From contig OZ251223.1 in NCBI GenBank assembly GCA_965240325.2, forward strand, positions 1,054,001-1,118,000: DNA of 64,000 nt, in the 5' to 3' direction. The stretch comes from Rebecca billardiae RCC1528. Lineage: Eukaryota > Haptophyta. Below the pieces are notes generated by a model, which saw nothing but the letters and a program-made list of their open reading frames with translations, did no database searches and had not been told where the DNA came from. Positions 45,201 through 55,600 of the stretch are shown piece by piece (position 1 is the first letter of the stretch; each line of letters begins with the position of its first letter). Both the position numbers and the translations under genes were made by a program.

Positions 45201-45937
45201 CGGCCGGTGGCGACGAGGAGGGCGACGACTTGGACGTCTTTTTTGCGCACACGACGGCAGCGGTCACGCACGCGGAGCCCGAGCCGGCTGCTGTCGCTTC
45301 GGCTCCAGCCGCGGCGGCCGGTGGCGACGAGGAGGGCGACGACTTGGACGTCTACTTCGGACGCACGGCGGCAGCAGTCACGCACGCGGAGCCCGAGCCG
45401 GCTGCTGGCGACGCGCCAGCTCCATCGGCTGCGGATCTTGGCATTGGTACCGAGCTCTACCCTGAGTTCGCGCTGGCTGTGCCCATGGATGCCAGCGAGT
45501 CGGCTGCTCCGGCGGATGAAGGCGACGACGACAACCTGGACCGTCTCCCCACGCAGACACCGGCTGCGGCGATCGACGCTGGCCCGTCGGCGCCGGCAGC
45601 TCCGCTGGCGGCGAGCGATGGTGACGACCTCGGCCTGGCCTCCGCACATCCTCCAGCAGAGGCGGCTGACGTGGGCGCGTTGTCTTCAGCAGAGGCGGAT
45701 GACAGCGATGACTTCGACGTCTACTTCAGCCCGCCGCGCGGACTCATTGCTGAGCTCGAGGCTGGAGCACAACACGAGGACCAGCTTGCCGATGGTGTCG
45801 AGAGCACGGAAGCAGCTGGTTCGTTGCCTTTCACTTTGGGCGTGCCTGCGGCAGCACCGGCGGCAGCACCGGAAGCAGAATTGGCAGCGACCGGGTCAGT
45901 GCCCGCCCCTGAGGCAGTCCGTCTGACGGTGCGATGA
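42266..45937 (+). CDS. Armadillo-repeat membrane protein with KLPLPTS and DDLDVYF repeat tail
   Basis: A 1223-residue single-exon protein. It begins with a signal peptide or anchor (IAVIAVAVAAACALVLLL). Armadillo-type helices lie at residues about 60-222, for example GAIPPLARAIRSTDPTVQ. A second membrane segment (CIALAVLFGLAIAHVAP) is at about 219-240. A second armadillo block is at about 312-487 (AVQEWACVALVQLCS). Residues 620-707 are 11 tandem octads of S[QP]KLPLPT. Residues about 835-1051 are 38-residue acidic repeats, five copies of GGDEEGDDLDV[YF]F, and a sixth related DDFDVYFSPP lies near the end. The start is the first ATG; the longer frame opens with GTG. Function unknown: a membrane-attached scaffold with a multivalent acidic tail is inferred. 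Confidence 0.72.
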   Translation: MPAACRIAVIAVAVAAACALVLLLNDDGDTLRAATDDVVIFGRLLVAYGASAWPHGPVGADMGVRALVPLLRSPLTGSTQAYAMGLLATLSRERDGLSALATGGAIRPLLRSLERSRGASRADIAITLSRLAADSEQGPTMINEGAIPPLARAIRSTDPTVQAAAALALGGLIVDVRTAVDSLRAGAASALVRLAVRGRTPTARASAAFALGHLIHAVRGCIALAVLFGLAIAHVAPRAWHSPSRVWLRRAAAQRLLGLPPEKPAAGSAPAAKGTPLKRPARSSFRSSTRSSVGGDIPLTDPSEVPDGDVILVSHALETFPDSAAVALGGSKALVALCDGESKEAGMQRHLAGEAGAVRALVSALHAHLRSALVVEWLCAALAQLCSGDRADGAKRRQTALTAHAVEHIVHALETHTPEPAVQEWACVALVQLCSRDDVGSRTCASAALGEGALQSIGTALETHLMDVRVQEWGLRALVAIGDAPPGSPRAKGSPMRRPRGSYGAAAIEIDEDAVNAALRTHRDHDEIQFWGKLALGVAERAEALKQEALNPPLAGYTYGGSLSVGAGGSSDFSAGPSAEMDESEAGPSDRSRAGASYSADSDALSAVSDTVIHVPTASSQKLPLPTSQKLPLPTSPKLPLPTSPKLPLPTSQKLPLPTSQKLPLPTSQKLPLPTSPKLPLPTSQKLPLPTSQKLPLPTSQKLPLPTGSLPLPQGREGVVAQAPASTAPTAVATAPAAAEKSLDELLRTRQPALDGSAAGVLDHAGTAAPVELQAELTAPSAFSAGAPGDEADLSSRPAAAAAAPVDEMATTVDSDDSAPGLPDGVNLLSAPAAAAGGDEEGDDLDVYFAHTAAVATHAESEPAAVASAPAAAAGGDEEGDDLDVYFGRMAAAVTHAEPEAAAADAPAPSAANGDDGAELPLAHAPAAPSDVNAWAPAVAAAGGDEEGDDLDVYFGRTAAAVTHAESEPAAVASAPAAAAGGDEEGDDLDVFFAHTTAAVTHAEPEPAAVASAPAAAAGGDEEGDDLDVYFGRTAAAVTHAEPEPAAGDAPAPSAADLGIGTELYPEFALAVPMDASESAAPADEGDDDNLDRLPTQTPAAAIDAGPSAPAAPLAASDGDDLGLASAHPPAEAADVGALSSAEADDSDDFDVYFSPPRGLIAELEAGAQHEDQLADGVESTEAAGSLPFTLGVPAAAPAAAPEAELAATGSVPAPEAVRLTVR
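44123..44386 (+). repeat. 24-bp coding minisatellite, 11 copies
   Basis: Eleven perfect-length 24-bp units encode S[QP]KLPLPT. Units differ almost only by CAG/CCG at the second codon (Gln or Pro), so homogenisation is recent. Confidence 0.95.
44770..45420 (+). repeat. 114-bp acidic coding repeats
   Basis: The GGTGGCGA landmark recurs at 44774, 44888, 45092, 45206 and 45320, with steps of 114, 204, 114 and 114. Each unit encodes GGDEEGDDLDV[YF]F followed by an Ala/Glu/Pro-rich spacer. The 204 step contains a 90-bp unique insertion. Confidence 0.9.
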
Positions 45938-47032
<1,095 letters not shown>

Positions 47033-48736
47033 CTAGCGCACACTCGGCGCGGCAGCAGCAGACTGTCTCAGCCTCGCATCGCCACTGCCGCTGGCAGAGG
47101 AGTACTTGGAGGCGACACCGGAGAAGCTGGTGCTCCCAGACCCAGTGCTGTGACGGTGCCAGACGAAAAGCGCCAGGGATGCAGCGATGGCCAAGACGGC
47201 AGCGCTGACGCGAACGAGCCGCGTGTCCGCGCCGAAAGCCCACAGACCCTCGGCTGCAGGGGAGCCACCTGCCTTGCGCGGCGCGGAGTCGCTCGGGACG
47301 TTCTGGCCGAGCGCTCGTTGGCGGCGGGCTTCACGGCCGCGCTTGATCGCGGCTGCTTTCCGCTCGCTTGTGGGCTTCTGCAGGCCGAGCTTGGCTGTGT
47401 CGAAGAGGTTGGCCTCGCGGCGCTCGAAGGACACGCGGTCGTCAGGCGCCATCGGGCGCATCTTCTCGAAGGTCACCAGTCGCCGGCACCACTTTGTGTT
47501 GATCGGCTGCTCCGACTCGGCGATGAGGCGGAGCGCTGGGTGCTCGGGCGCAGCGCTGCCGCGCATGTCTGTCGTCGTCGGCAGCAGGAAGACAAGGCGC
47601 CCTCCGACGCGCAGCCGCGCCGCGGCGAAGGTGAGCAGGCCCTCAAGGAGCGGGTTGATGTCCAGCCGCTCCCGCCGGAGCATCCGGCTGGCGCGCTCCT
47701 CCTCGGGCAGGCCGTGCAGGTCGTCGGCGACTGTCTTGGACGAGGCGCGCACGCCGTACGGAGGGTCGCACACGATGGCGTCAAACAGCTCCGACTCGCG
47801 CCAGCAGGCCGAGTCCGCGCCGAAGTCGGCGCGCAGCAGGCCGAGGGGCTGAGGGAGGCCGTACTGCTCGAAGTTGACGCCAATCGTGCGGCCGGGGCCC
47901 TTGCCGTGGATCATCCGGCCGTCGAGGTCCGCGCCGACCACGCACGCGCCAAAGTGCGCGCACGCGACGAGGATGGACGCCGTGCCGACGAACGGGTCAA
48001 ACACAAGCGTGCCCGGCCGCGCGTGGGCCATGTTGGCGATGATCATCGAGAGCTCGTTGTCGAGCGTGGTGGGGCCGAGGAATCGCCGCTTCGGCAGCTT
48101 GAACCGCGCGGCGAGCTTGAGTCCGACCGCAGCGGCCACACGCCGGCCGACGTAGATGGTGCGCAGGGAGGCAGCCATGGACGCGGCGTGCTCCGCCTTC
48201 TTCGCCAGGTTGGCTGAGACACGGTGGTCCATGAACACGCGTACGTCGAGCTCGGGATGGTCGAGGCGCGCGCGCGGGGGCCAGGGCAGGTCGGCGAGTT
48301 GCGCCTGCATCAGCGCCACCTGCTCAGCCTCGGAGTAGTTCTTGCCGAAGCCGTCGACGCGAATGCGGAACGTCTCCGCGGCGCTCAACTGCTGCCGCAC
48401 CTTGTCCATGTTCGCAGCGAGGGCGGCGTGAACCTCCGCCCAGTCCGCGCCGTGCGCCCACACCTCTATGATCGACTCGACGAGTATCAGCCGGGTCGCC
48501 ATTCGGCGCACGACCTCGTCGTCTGGCGCGCGGATCCAAAAGTGCGCGCGCTCCTGCTCTGCGGTTCGGAAGCGCCGCTGCGGGTCACCCATCACGCCGA
48601 CGTAGTTGTACGAGAGCGGCTCGACGTCCGCCGCGTCAAAGCTGACCTCTACGCCGAGCATCTGCGCGACTGACTCGATCTCCGGCACGCGCATCGCGTG
48701 CCATTTGTGCGCGAAGTGCACCAGGTACAACGGCAT
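47033..48736 (-). CDS. TRMT11: TRMT11-type tRNA (guanosine-10-N2) methyltransferase with C-terminal membrane segment
   Basis: A 567-residue protein. The N-terminus MPLYLVHFAHKWHAMRVPEIES and a THUMP-like domain lead to the methyltransferase core: TLVFDPFVGTASILVACAHFG (SAM site) and the catalytic DPPYG at residues 324-328, followed by GGRLVFLLPTT. The enzyme, with its TRMT112 partner, makes N2-methylguanosine at tRNA position 10. Unlike known TRMT11 proteins, the C-terminus adds a basic linker and a hydrophobic span (about 508-527, AAVLAIAASLALFVW) with a 40-residue Ser-rich tail, so the protein may be membrane-anchored. The start at 48736 is the first ATG; the longer frame opens with TTG. 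Head-to-head with the PDI-like gene. Confidence 0.88.
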   Translation of the reverse strand: MPLYLVHFAHKWHAMRVPEIESVAQMLGVEVSFDAADVEPLSYNYVGVMGDPQRRFRTAEQERAHFWIRAPDDEVVRRMATRLILVESIIEVWAHGADWAEVHAALAANMDKVRQQLSAAETFRIRVDGFGKNYSEAEQVALMQAQLADLPWPPRARLDHPELDVRVFMDHRVSANLAKKAEHAASMAASLRTIYVGRRVAAAVGLKLAARFKLPKRRFLGPTTLDNELSMIIANMAHARPGTLVFDPFVGTASILVACAHFGACVVGADLDGRMIHGKGPGRTIGVNFEQYGLPQPLGLLRADFGADSACWRESELFDAIVCDPPYGVRASSKTVADDLHGLPEEERASRMLRRERLDINPLLEGLLTFAAARLRVGGRLVFLLPTTTDMRGSAAPEHPALRLIAESEQPINTKWCRRLVTFEKMRPMAPDDRVSFERREANLFDTAKLGLQKPTSERKAAAIKRGREARRQRALGQNVPSDSAPRKAGGSPAAEGLWAFGADTRLVRVSAAVLAIAASLALFVWHRHSTGSGSTSFSGVASKYSSASGSGDARLRQSAAAAPSVR

Positions 48737-48873
48737 GGTGTCCACGTCGTGTTCGGCACTCGGGCGGCCATGCGCTCCTGCATGGTGTGGACCCGGACTC
48801 CCGCAAGTCACGTCCGGTAGCTCGCTGCGGAAGGCCTCCAACGCGCGGGAACGCCGAGGTTTGCCGACGCACG
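48737..48873. promoter_or_regulatory. Divergent promoter, TRMT11-type / PDI-like genes
   Basis: A 137-bp gap between diverging ATGs. No individual element is clear. Confidence 0.5.
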
Positions 48874-49562
48874 ATGCGCGCGCTTCTGCTGGTGCTTGCG
48901 TCCTGCCCCTTGCTGGCCGTCGGCGGTGCCGCTCCGCTGCTCACGTCGGAGACTTTTGACGCAGAAGTGTTCAACTCCGGCAAGAATGCCTTTGTACGCG
49001 GCCCGCCGTGCCCCGCGCGATCATCACACACGCCCAGCGGGGTAGCTCACGCACGGCGCGCTCCTGCGCGAACCGTGCCTCAACCGCGCAGGTGAAATTT
49101 TTCGCGCCGTGGTGTGGTCATTGCAAGTCAATGAAGCCCGCGTGGGATGAGATCGCCGAGGAACACGCTGGCTCCAAGGTGCTTGTTGCGGACGTCGACT
49201 GCACCGCGGACGACGCCAAGGACCTGTGCGAGAAGTACGAGGTGGAGGGCTTCCCGACCGTCAAGTACTTCACTAGTTCGACGGGCGATAAGGGGGAGGA
49301 CTACGACGGCGGGCGCGGGGCTGAGCAGCTGCGCGCATTCATCCGGGAGGAGCTGGCGCCCAGGTGCCAGGTCGCTGACCTGAAGGATTGCACCGAGAAG
49401 GAGACTGGCTTCATCGCGAAGATGAAGGCAAAGGGCGGCGCTGATGTCGCCAAGGCTGAGCTCACGCGGCTGCAGGGCATGGTGACCAACAAGATGGCGC
49501 CGGATCTGAAGAAGTGGCTGAAGCAGAGGATTGACATCCTCACGCAAATGGTCGAGGCGTGA
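48874..49562 (+). CDS. PDI-like single-thioredoxin-domain protein
   Basis: Exons 48874-48993 and 49092-49562 (196 residues), one 98-bp intron (GTACGC..CAG), phase 0, joining ..GKNAF to VKFFAPWCGHC... Signal peptide: ALLLVLASCPLLAVGGA. One thioredoxin domain follows with active site CGHC at residues 48-51, then KVLVADVDCT and EGFPTVKYF. The last 80 residues are a helical Lys-rich tail. It should oxidise or isomerise disulfides in the secretory pathway. It lacks a KDEL-type signal (ends MVEA), so it may be secreted, vacuolar or held by a partner. Confidence 0.9.
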
Positions 49563-50422
49563 TTGTCGTGGGCTGCTGCCAGGGGCGGGGTCTCAGTCTA
49601 CGGCTCCGTACGCGTCCCGGGCCGGCGGACGCCGCGGACACGGCGGAGCCCGCGGACGCCCGGGCCACGCGGGACGGCTGAATCTTGCGACTACTGTATA
49701 GTAATTACAATTTAATTACACTCTCACTTTCATACACTTACCCGCCCGTCAGCCGTCTGACCGATTCTATTCACGACAACACGGTCGATGATGCTGATGC
49801 CGATTGTAACTGTACTATTAGGCCAATACTCCAATAGGCCGCTCAGCCCGCCCGCGGCTGACCGCAGGCTGCACCGCAGCCCCGCGGCGAATGATGCCGC
49901 CGATAGTTAATAATGCGGTGTGGCCCGCACGACCGCGCCACCTCACGTACTGTACGTCGTCAGATCCGCCTGATCCGCCTGATGATCCGGCCCGCCTGGC
50001 CAGGCCTGATGAAATAATATTAATATATAATGACGATGATATCTACCGTCGTTGCGTAGCAGATCAAATGTATGGTAGTCGCGTCGCGTGGCTCGATCCC
50101 CGGCGATAATCATAATCCCTCGGCTCTGAGCAGACAGCGCGCGTGTCACTCGGGCGCCCGGCGCGGTCGGCAACTAGTTAGTAGTTACTACTACTAGGCG
50201 GGCTGACGGCACTCTTTCAAGTCCGCTCTGAATCCGGTGCCAGACGCGCCGGCGAGACTCAGGGCTGCCGCTGCGCACCGCACACTACGGTGCAGGCCGT
50301 CACAGGTGTCACCCTCGCCCTTGGGCGCCGCTCCGATGTTGGAACCTTGATGGGTACCACTGACTGGGCCCGAGTGATTCACGGCAGCCTGCTGCACGAC
50401 GAGGCGGCCCGCGATCGATCGT
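49563..50422. other. Convergent gap, no gene seen
   Basis: 860 bp between the PDI-like and CCT8 3' ends. There is a GC-rich palindromic patch at 49615-49670, AT-rich sequence at 49690-49735 and near 50010-50045. Confidence 0.5.
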
Positions 50423-52310
50423 CTAATCGTCGCCCCCGCCCCCACCGCCGCCCGGCGGCGGCTTCGGTCCGCCCGCCTGCTTGGCCATGATGATCTGGTC
50501 GACGCGCAGCACGGTGACCGCAGCGTCGATGGCCAGCTTGAAGGCCTGCATCTTTGTTGCGAGCGAATCGAGCACACCCTTCTGCAGCATGTCGCCCACT
50601 GCGCCGGCGTCGACGTCCACGCCCGTGGAGAGCTTCCCCTCCTGGTGCGCCGCGTAGATGTTCGCGATGATGTTCGTCGCGTCCATGCCGGCGTTCTCGG
50701 CCAGTGTGCGCGGCACGACCTCGAGCGCCTCAGCAAACTTGTTGATGGCGTACTGGTCGAGGCCGGGCTGCTGCGCGCCGTACTCGAGCAGCCGAGTGGC
50801 GACCGCCATCTCGCACGCGCCAGCGCCGGCGACAAAGCGCGCGTCGGTCGTCATCGACTTGATGACGCTGACGCCGTCGGTGACGGTGCGCTCGAGGTCG
50901 TCGAGGATGTTCGCCGTCGAGCCACGCACGACGATCGTCGTGACCTGCGCGGCGGCACGGCGGCGCACGCGGCGCGCGGCGGGCACGTGAGCATGGCGAG
51001 CACGCGGCGTGTGGCTGGGCGCGGGCGGCGGGCGGCGCACCTTCGACTCGATCTTCGAGCCGCGGTCGAGGATCGTGCACTTGGTCGAGCCGATCTCCTT
51101 CGTGTACAGCTTCTCGCACGCGCCCATCACGTCGGGCGACGGCGGCTCGAGCCGCACGAGCGCGGTCGCGCCGATCGTGCGGCAGATACGCCTGAGCTCG
51201 AACTTGGACGGCGTCTTGATCACGAGGATGTTGTACCGGTTGAGGTAGTGCATCGCGATCTCGCCGACGGCCTGCCCGCAGATCACCGTGTTCACCCCCG
51301 TGTCCGCGATCGCCTTGATCGTCTTCTCCATCTGCGCCTCCTCCGACTTGGTGTAGTTCATCAGCTCGTCGGCCGACTTGATGAGCACGGTGCCCTTTGT
51401 CTCGGTGGCGGTCGAGTCGATCGGGCAGCCGTACACGGCGACCTTGGCGTTCTCGACGTGGGTGATGTTGCCGAGCGGCTCGCGCAGCAGCACCATGCCC
51501 TGTACGATCTCCGACGCGCCGCCCACGCCGCCCAGGATCTTGGCGACGCGGATGTTGTCCACGTTGAATCGCTTCGGGTCCTCCGGCATCACAGACACGA
51601 CCGCCTTGCCGATCATCGGCGCGATGAAGTCCTCGAGGCCGTACTGCTTGGAGGAGATGACGGAGCGGATGGCGTGGCCCACCTTCGTCGCGTCGTGCAG
51701 GTCGTCCACCGTGTGCACCACCTGCTCCTCGAGCGCCTTCAGCACCACATCCGCCGCCTTGTTGTACCCCGAGATGATCTCCGAAGTGTGCACGCCCTGG
51801 TGCAGCAGCTCCTCGGCCTTGAGGAGAAGCTCGCCGGCGAGGATGACGACGAAGTTGGTGCCGTCGCCCATCTCCTCGTCCTGCATCTTCGACGCAAGCA
51901 CGAGCAGCCTCGCCGCCGGGTGCTGCACCTCGAGCTCCTGAAGGATCGTCGCCGAGTCGCTCGTGACAAACAGCTTCTCGAGGTGGTTGATCACCATCTT
52001 GTTCATGCCTGCGCGCGACGCGGGGGCAGCGAGCGAGGGGCCAGTTCGTGAGGACGGTGGGGCACGTTTCCCGGCGCAGACGCGCGTGCCTGCCGGGGTG
52101 GCGCCCGCAGCAACCCGCGGGCGCGCCGCCGGCACTCGCCGCCGCCGCACCGTTTGGCCCGAGCGACGTGCGCACGGTGGTCGCGAGGTTCTTGCAGGCC
52201 TCGATGTTCTTAAGGGTCGCCTCCTCCACGCCCGAGAAGTGCTTTGAGCCCTCCTTGAGCATGCTGCTCATCCCCATCCCCCCCGTGTACGAGCCCGGCC
52301 TGCGCGCCAT
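50423..52310 (-). CDS. CCT8: CCT chaperonin subunit theta
   Basis: Exons 52310-52151, 52008-51041 and 50944-50423 (549 residues, normal for CCT8). Introns are 142 bp (GTGCGG) and 96 bp (GTGCGC). Group II chaperonin signatures: TSLGPNG across intron 1 followed by MNKMVINHLEKLFVTSDSA; GDGTNFVVILAGELL, containing the catalytic Asp of the GDGT motif; and near the C-terminus GVDVDAGAVGDM. GMNKMVINHLEKLFVT and LEVQHPAARLLV are theta-specific. As part of the cytosolic eight-subunit TRiC ring it folds actin, tubulin and WD40 proteins. The 96-bp intron is stopless, so retention would add 32 residues. The start at 52310 is the first ATG; the upstream frame opens with TTG. Glycine-rich C-terminus. Confidence 0.95.
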
Positions 52311-52621
52311 GTCGCCGCTGCTCAACCGCCACTACCGTACCGCGCGCAGCGTTGCCGAGCTGCTGGGCTTGCGCCCGGGGCGTTGACAGTGCTTGCCTAG
52401 CCAGTCCGTTGGAACGTTGCCGCGGAGGGATAGGAGTCCGGGAAGGAGCGGCCGGCGCCATCTTGCCGGCTGAAGAGTGAAGACCGGTCGAGTCCAAAGG
52501 TGCGCGCCGCCAGCCAGTCAAGTGGCCGAGCGGCGTCCACCACCAGCTGCCGGCCTGCGGAGCGCGACGCCGGGCCGCTCGAGGCGCCGCTATTGCCGCT
52601 CAACCTCCGCGCAGGCCGACG
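52311..52621. promoter_or_regulatory. Divergent promoter, CCT8 / chromodomain-WD40 gene
   Basis: A 311-bp gap between diverging ATGs, GC-rich, with no specific element recognised. Confidence 0.5.
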
Positions 52622-55600
52622 ATGCCCGACGTGGACCAACCGGAGCCCGGCGAGGAAGCCGAGGGCGAGGAGGAGTGGGAGGTGGAGGCGATCGTGAACA
52701 AGCGGACCCGTCGCGGCAAGGTCGAGTACCTCGTCAAGTGGGTCGGCTTCGAGTCGGCGGACAACACGTGGGAGCCACTCGAGCACCTCGACCACGCACC
52801 TGACCTCGTTGCTCGCTACGAGCAGTCGATCGCACCGCCCGCCATCGCCGCGCGGGGCGCGGGGCGCACATCAGCGCGCCGAGCTGCCGCCAAGAGTGCT
52901 CGCGCTGCCGACGATCCTGGCCCAACCGCGGCCGCTGCAGCATCGGAATCGGACTCCAAGGCAGCGCGGCGCAGGCAGGACGCGCCACCCATCTCCACGC
53001 CGGATGGCAGCGCTGCAGCTCCCCGCACAAAGCGGGCACGCGTCGGGCGCACGAGCGACGCGTACGGCGCCGGTCGCTCAGCAGACGCTGGCGCGCAGGA
53101 CTCAGCGGCGGTCGCGGAGGAGGCGCAGGAGGAGGAGGTCGCGGAGCAGGCGCAGGAGGAGGAGGAGGAGGAGGAGGAGGTGAAGGACGAGTCGACGGCG
53201 GAAGACGAGGCGGACTCCGAGTACGAGGTCGAGTCCGTCGTCGACAAGCGCACGAAGGCCGGCAAGGTCGAGTACTTTGTCAAGTGGGTCGGCTTCCCGT
53301 GCACGGACAACACGTGGGAGCCGGAGGCGCACCTGCAGCACCTGCCGGGGCTGATCAGCGCGTTCGAGGCCGCGCGCGGCGGCGGCTCGGGCAGGCGGCA
53401 GCGCGCGCCGTCGCCGCGCGGCGGCGCGCGGCGCAGCGGCGCGCGGCGCAGCGGCGCGCGGCGCGCGAGTGCCGGTGGCGCGAGGCCGGAGCGCGAGAGG
53501 AATGAAGCACCGGCGCCGGCCGCGCAGCGGCGGTTGCCGGGGTCGCCGCGGGGGGCGGCGGCGACGGAGGGGGCGGCAGAGGAGCAGGAGGAGGAGGAGG
53601 GCGAGGAGGAGGGCGACGAGGAGGAGGAGGGCGAGGAGGACGATGACGAGGAGGACGAGGACGAGGACGAGGACGAGGAGGAGGACGAGGACGAGGAGGA
53701 GGACGAGGACGAGCGTGCGCCGCGCAGGCCGCCCAGGCGCATCTCGCCACACCGTGCCGCGGCCCTGGGCCCGTGCACGCGCACAGTCGGCTGCCTTGTG
53801 CCGCACCGGCACTCCGGGCCGTGCCAGGTGCCGGCGGGCGAGAAGCCCCAGTGCGCCAAGCACCCTCAGTGCTCGCGGCTCGGGGGGCACGTCGGCAAGT
53901 GCAAGGTGCCCAAGCAGCGCACGCAGCCGACGCCGCCGAGGCCGAATTCCGAATCGCGCCGGGGGCGCGCGGCGCGCTTCCCGTTCCCGCTGCCATTGTC
54001 TGGCGTGGGCGGAGCGGGCGAGCTGTGCGCGCCGTGCGCCAAGTGCGCCGAGTGCACGAGGCCCGAGGGGCACCGCGGCAAGTGCAGCATGAGGCTGAAG
54101 CGGGGCCCGCCGAAGGGCTTGAAGGGCCCGGAGGCGGACGCGGCGCGCGCGGCCGCCGCGGCCACTGTCGCACTCGGCAAGTGCGCGCTCACCGTCGGCT
54201 GCCTCGAGGCGCACTTGCACGCGGGCGCGTGCAGGCTCCCGCCGGGCGCGTGGGCGCAGTGCCCGAAGCACGCGTACTGCTCCCGCCCCGCGCGGCACAT
54301 CGGCAAGTGCCGCCTCCCCGACGAGTACAAGCGGCCCAAGCCGCGCAAGACGCAGCGGCGGCTGGCTGAGCGGCGCGTGCCGCAGCGCGCGCCGCCGCAC
54401 GGTGGCCGGTCGGTTGAGAGGCGCGCGGCGCCGCGCCGCGGCCTGCAGCTCGTCGAGCTCGACCTCGATGGCAGCGCCTCTGACGACACGGACGATTCCA
54501 GCGCGGAGGAGGCGGAGGCGGAGGAGGGAGCGAAGGAGGAGGCGGCGGCGGAGGCGGAGGGCGCGGGCAGCGAGGACGACGAGGAGGGTGCCAGGGAGAA
54601 TGACGAGGCTAAGCGGCTGTACGCAGAGCGCGGCGCCGCGCACGCGGCGCCGAGGCCCGAGCTGTTCAGCGCGTGGACGGCGCTGCTGAGCGATGCTGTG
54701 CTCGAGGCCGCGCAGCCTCTCTCTGCGCTGCCGCCCGCGCCCGCCTCCGCGCGCGAGCTCGAGTGCCCGCCTTTCGTGCTGCCGCGCCCAGCGGGCGCGC
54801 GCGACTGCGCACGGCTCCTGGACTCCACCAACGGCCCTCTGCTTGCGCGGCCCCTCCGCCGCTTCGAAGCGGCGCAAGTCGACGGCAGCAGCGGCCCCCG
54901 CGGCTTCGTGTGCAACGCCGGCGCGCCCGTCAGCGCGCTGGCGTGGTGCCCGCTCGACGCGGCGCACGAGCCGCAGCCAGGCGGTGCGGGCACGGGCGCG
55001 GCGCAGAAGCCCCCCAGGCAGTTTCTTGCAATCGGCACCCAGCCCTCCTCTGCGTTCCGCGCGCGCGCGTGCCAGACGGTGCGCGGTCCGAACGCGATCC
55101 AGCTGTGGGACCTGAGCGCCGCGTGCGGCCCGCCGCGCGCTGCGCTCGTCGCCGGAGCCGCCGCGCCGCCGCCCGCCGCGCCGACCTCGACCGCACTCAT
55201 CCCCGTCGGCATCCCTGTCGCGGGCTCGGTTCGCGTGGACGGCCCAAAGCTCGTGTTCGCGCTTGGGCACGATGGCGGCGGCGTGTGGGCTCTCGACTGG
55301 TGCCCAGCGGGCGCGGCGCCGTCGCTCGCGCGGCTCGGGCTGCTCGCCGCGGCGTGCGCCGACCAGCTCGTGCGCATCTTCGCCGTGCCCGACCCAGCCG
55401 CGTTCCCCGCCGCCGCCGCCGCCGCCGGTGGGAATGTCGGCGGCGGCGCACGCGCACGCCGCCTCGGCTCCGACGCGCCTCTGCTCAAGCTGCCGCCTGT
55501 GGCGCGGCTCGAGGCGGGCTCGGGGCCCGTGCGGTGCCTCGCGTGGTGCCCCGCGCACCCGCGCGCGCTCCTCGCGACCGGGGACGCGCAGGGAGCCTTA

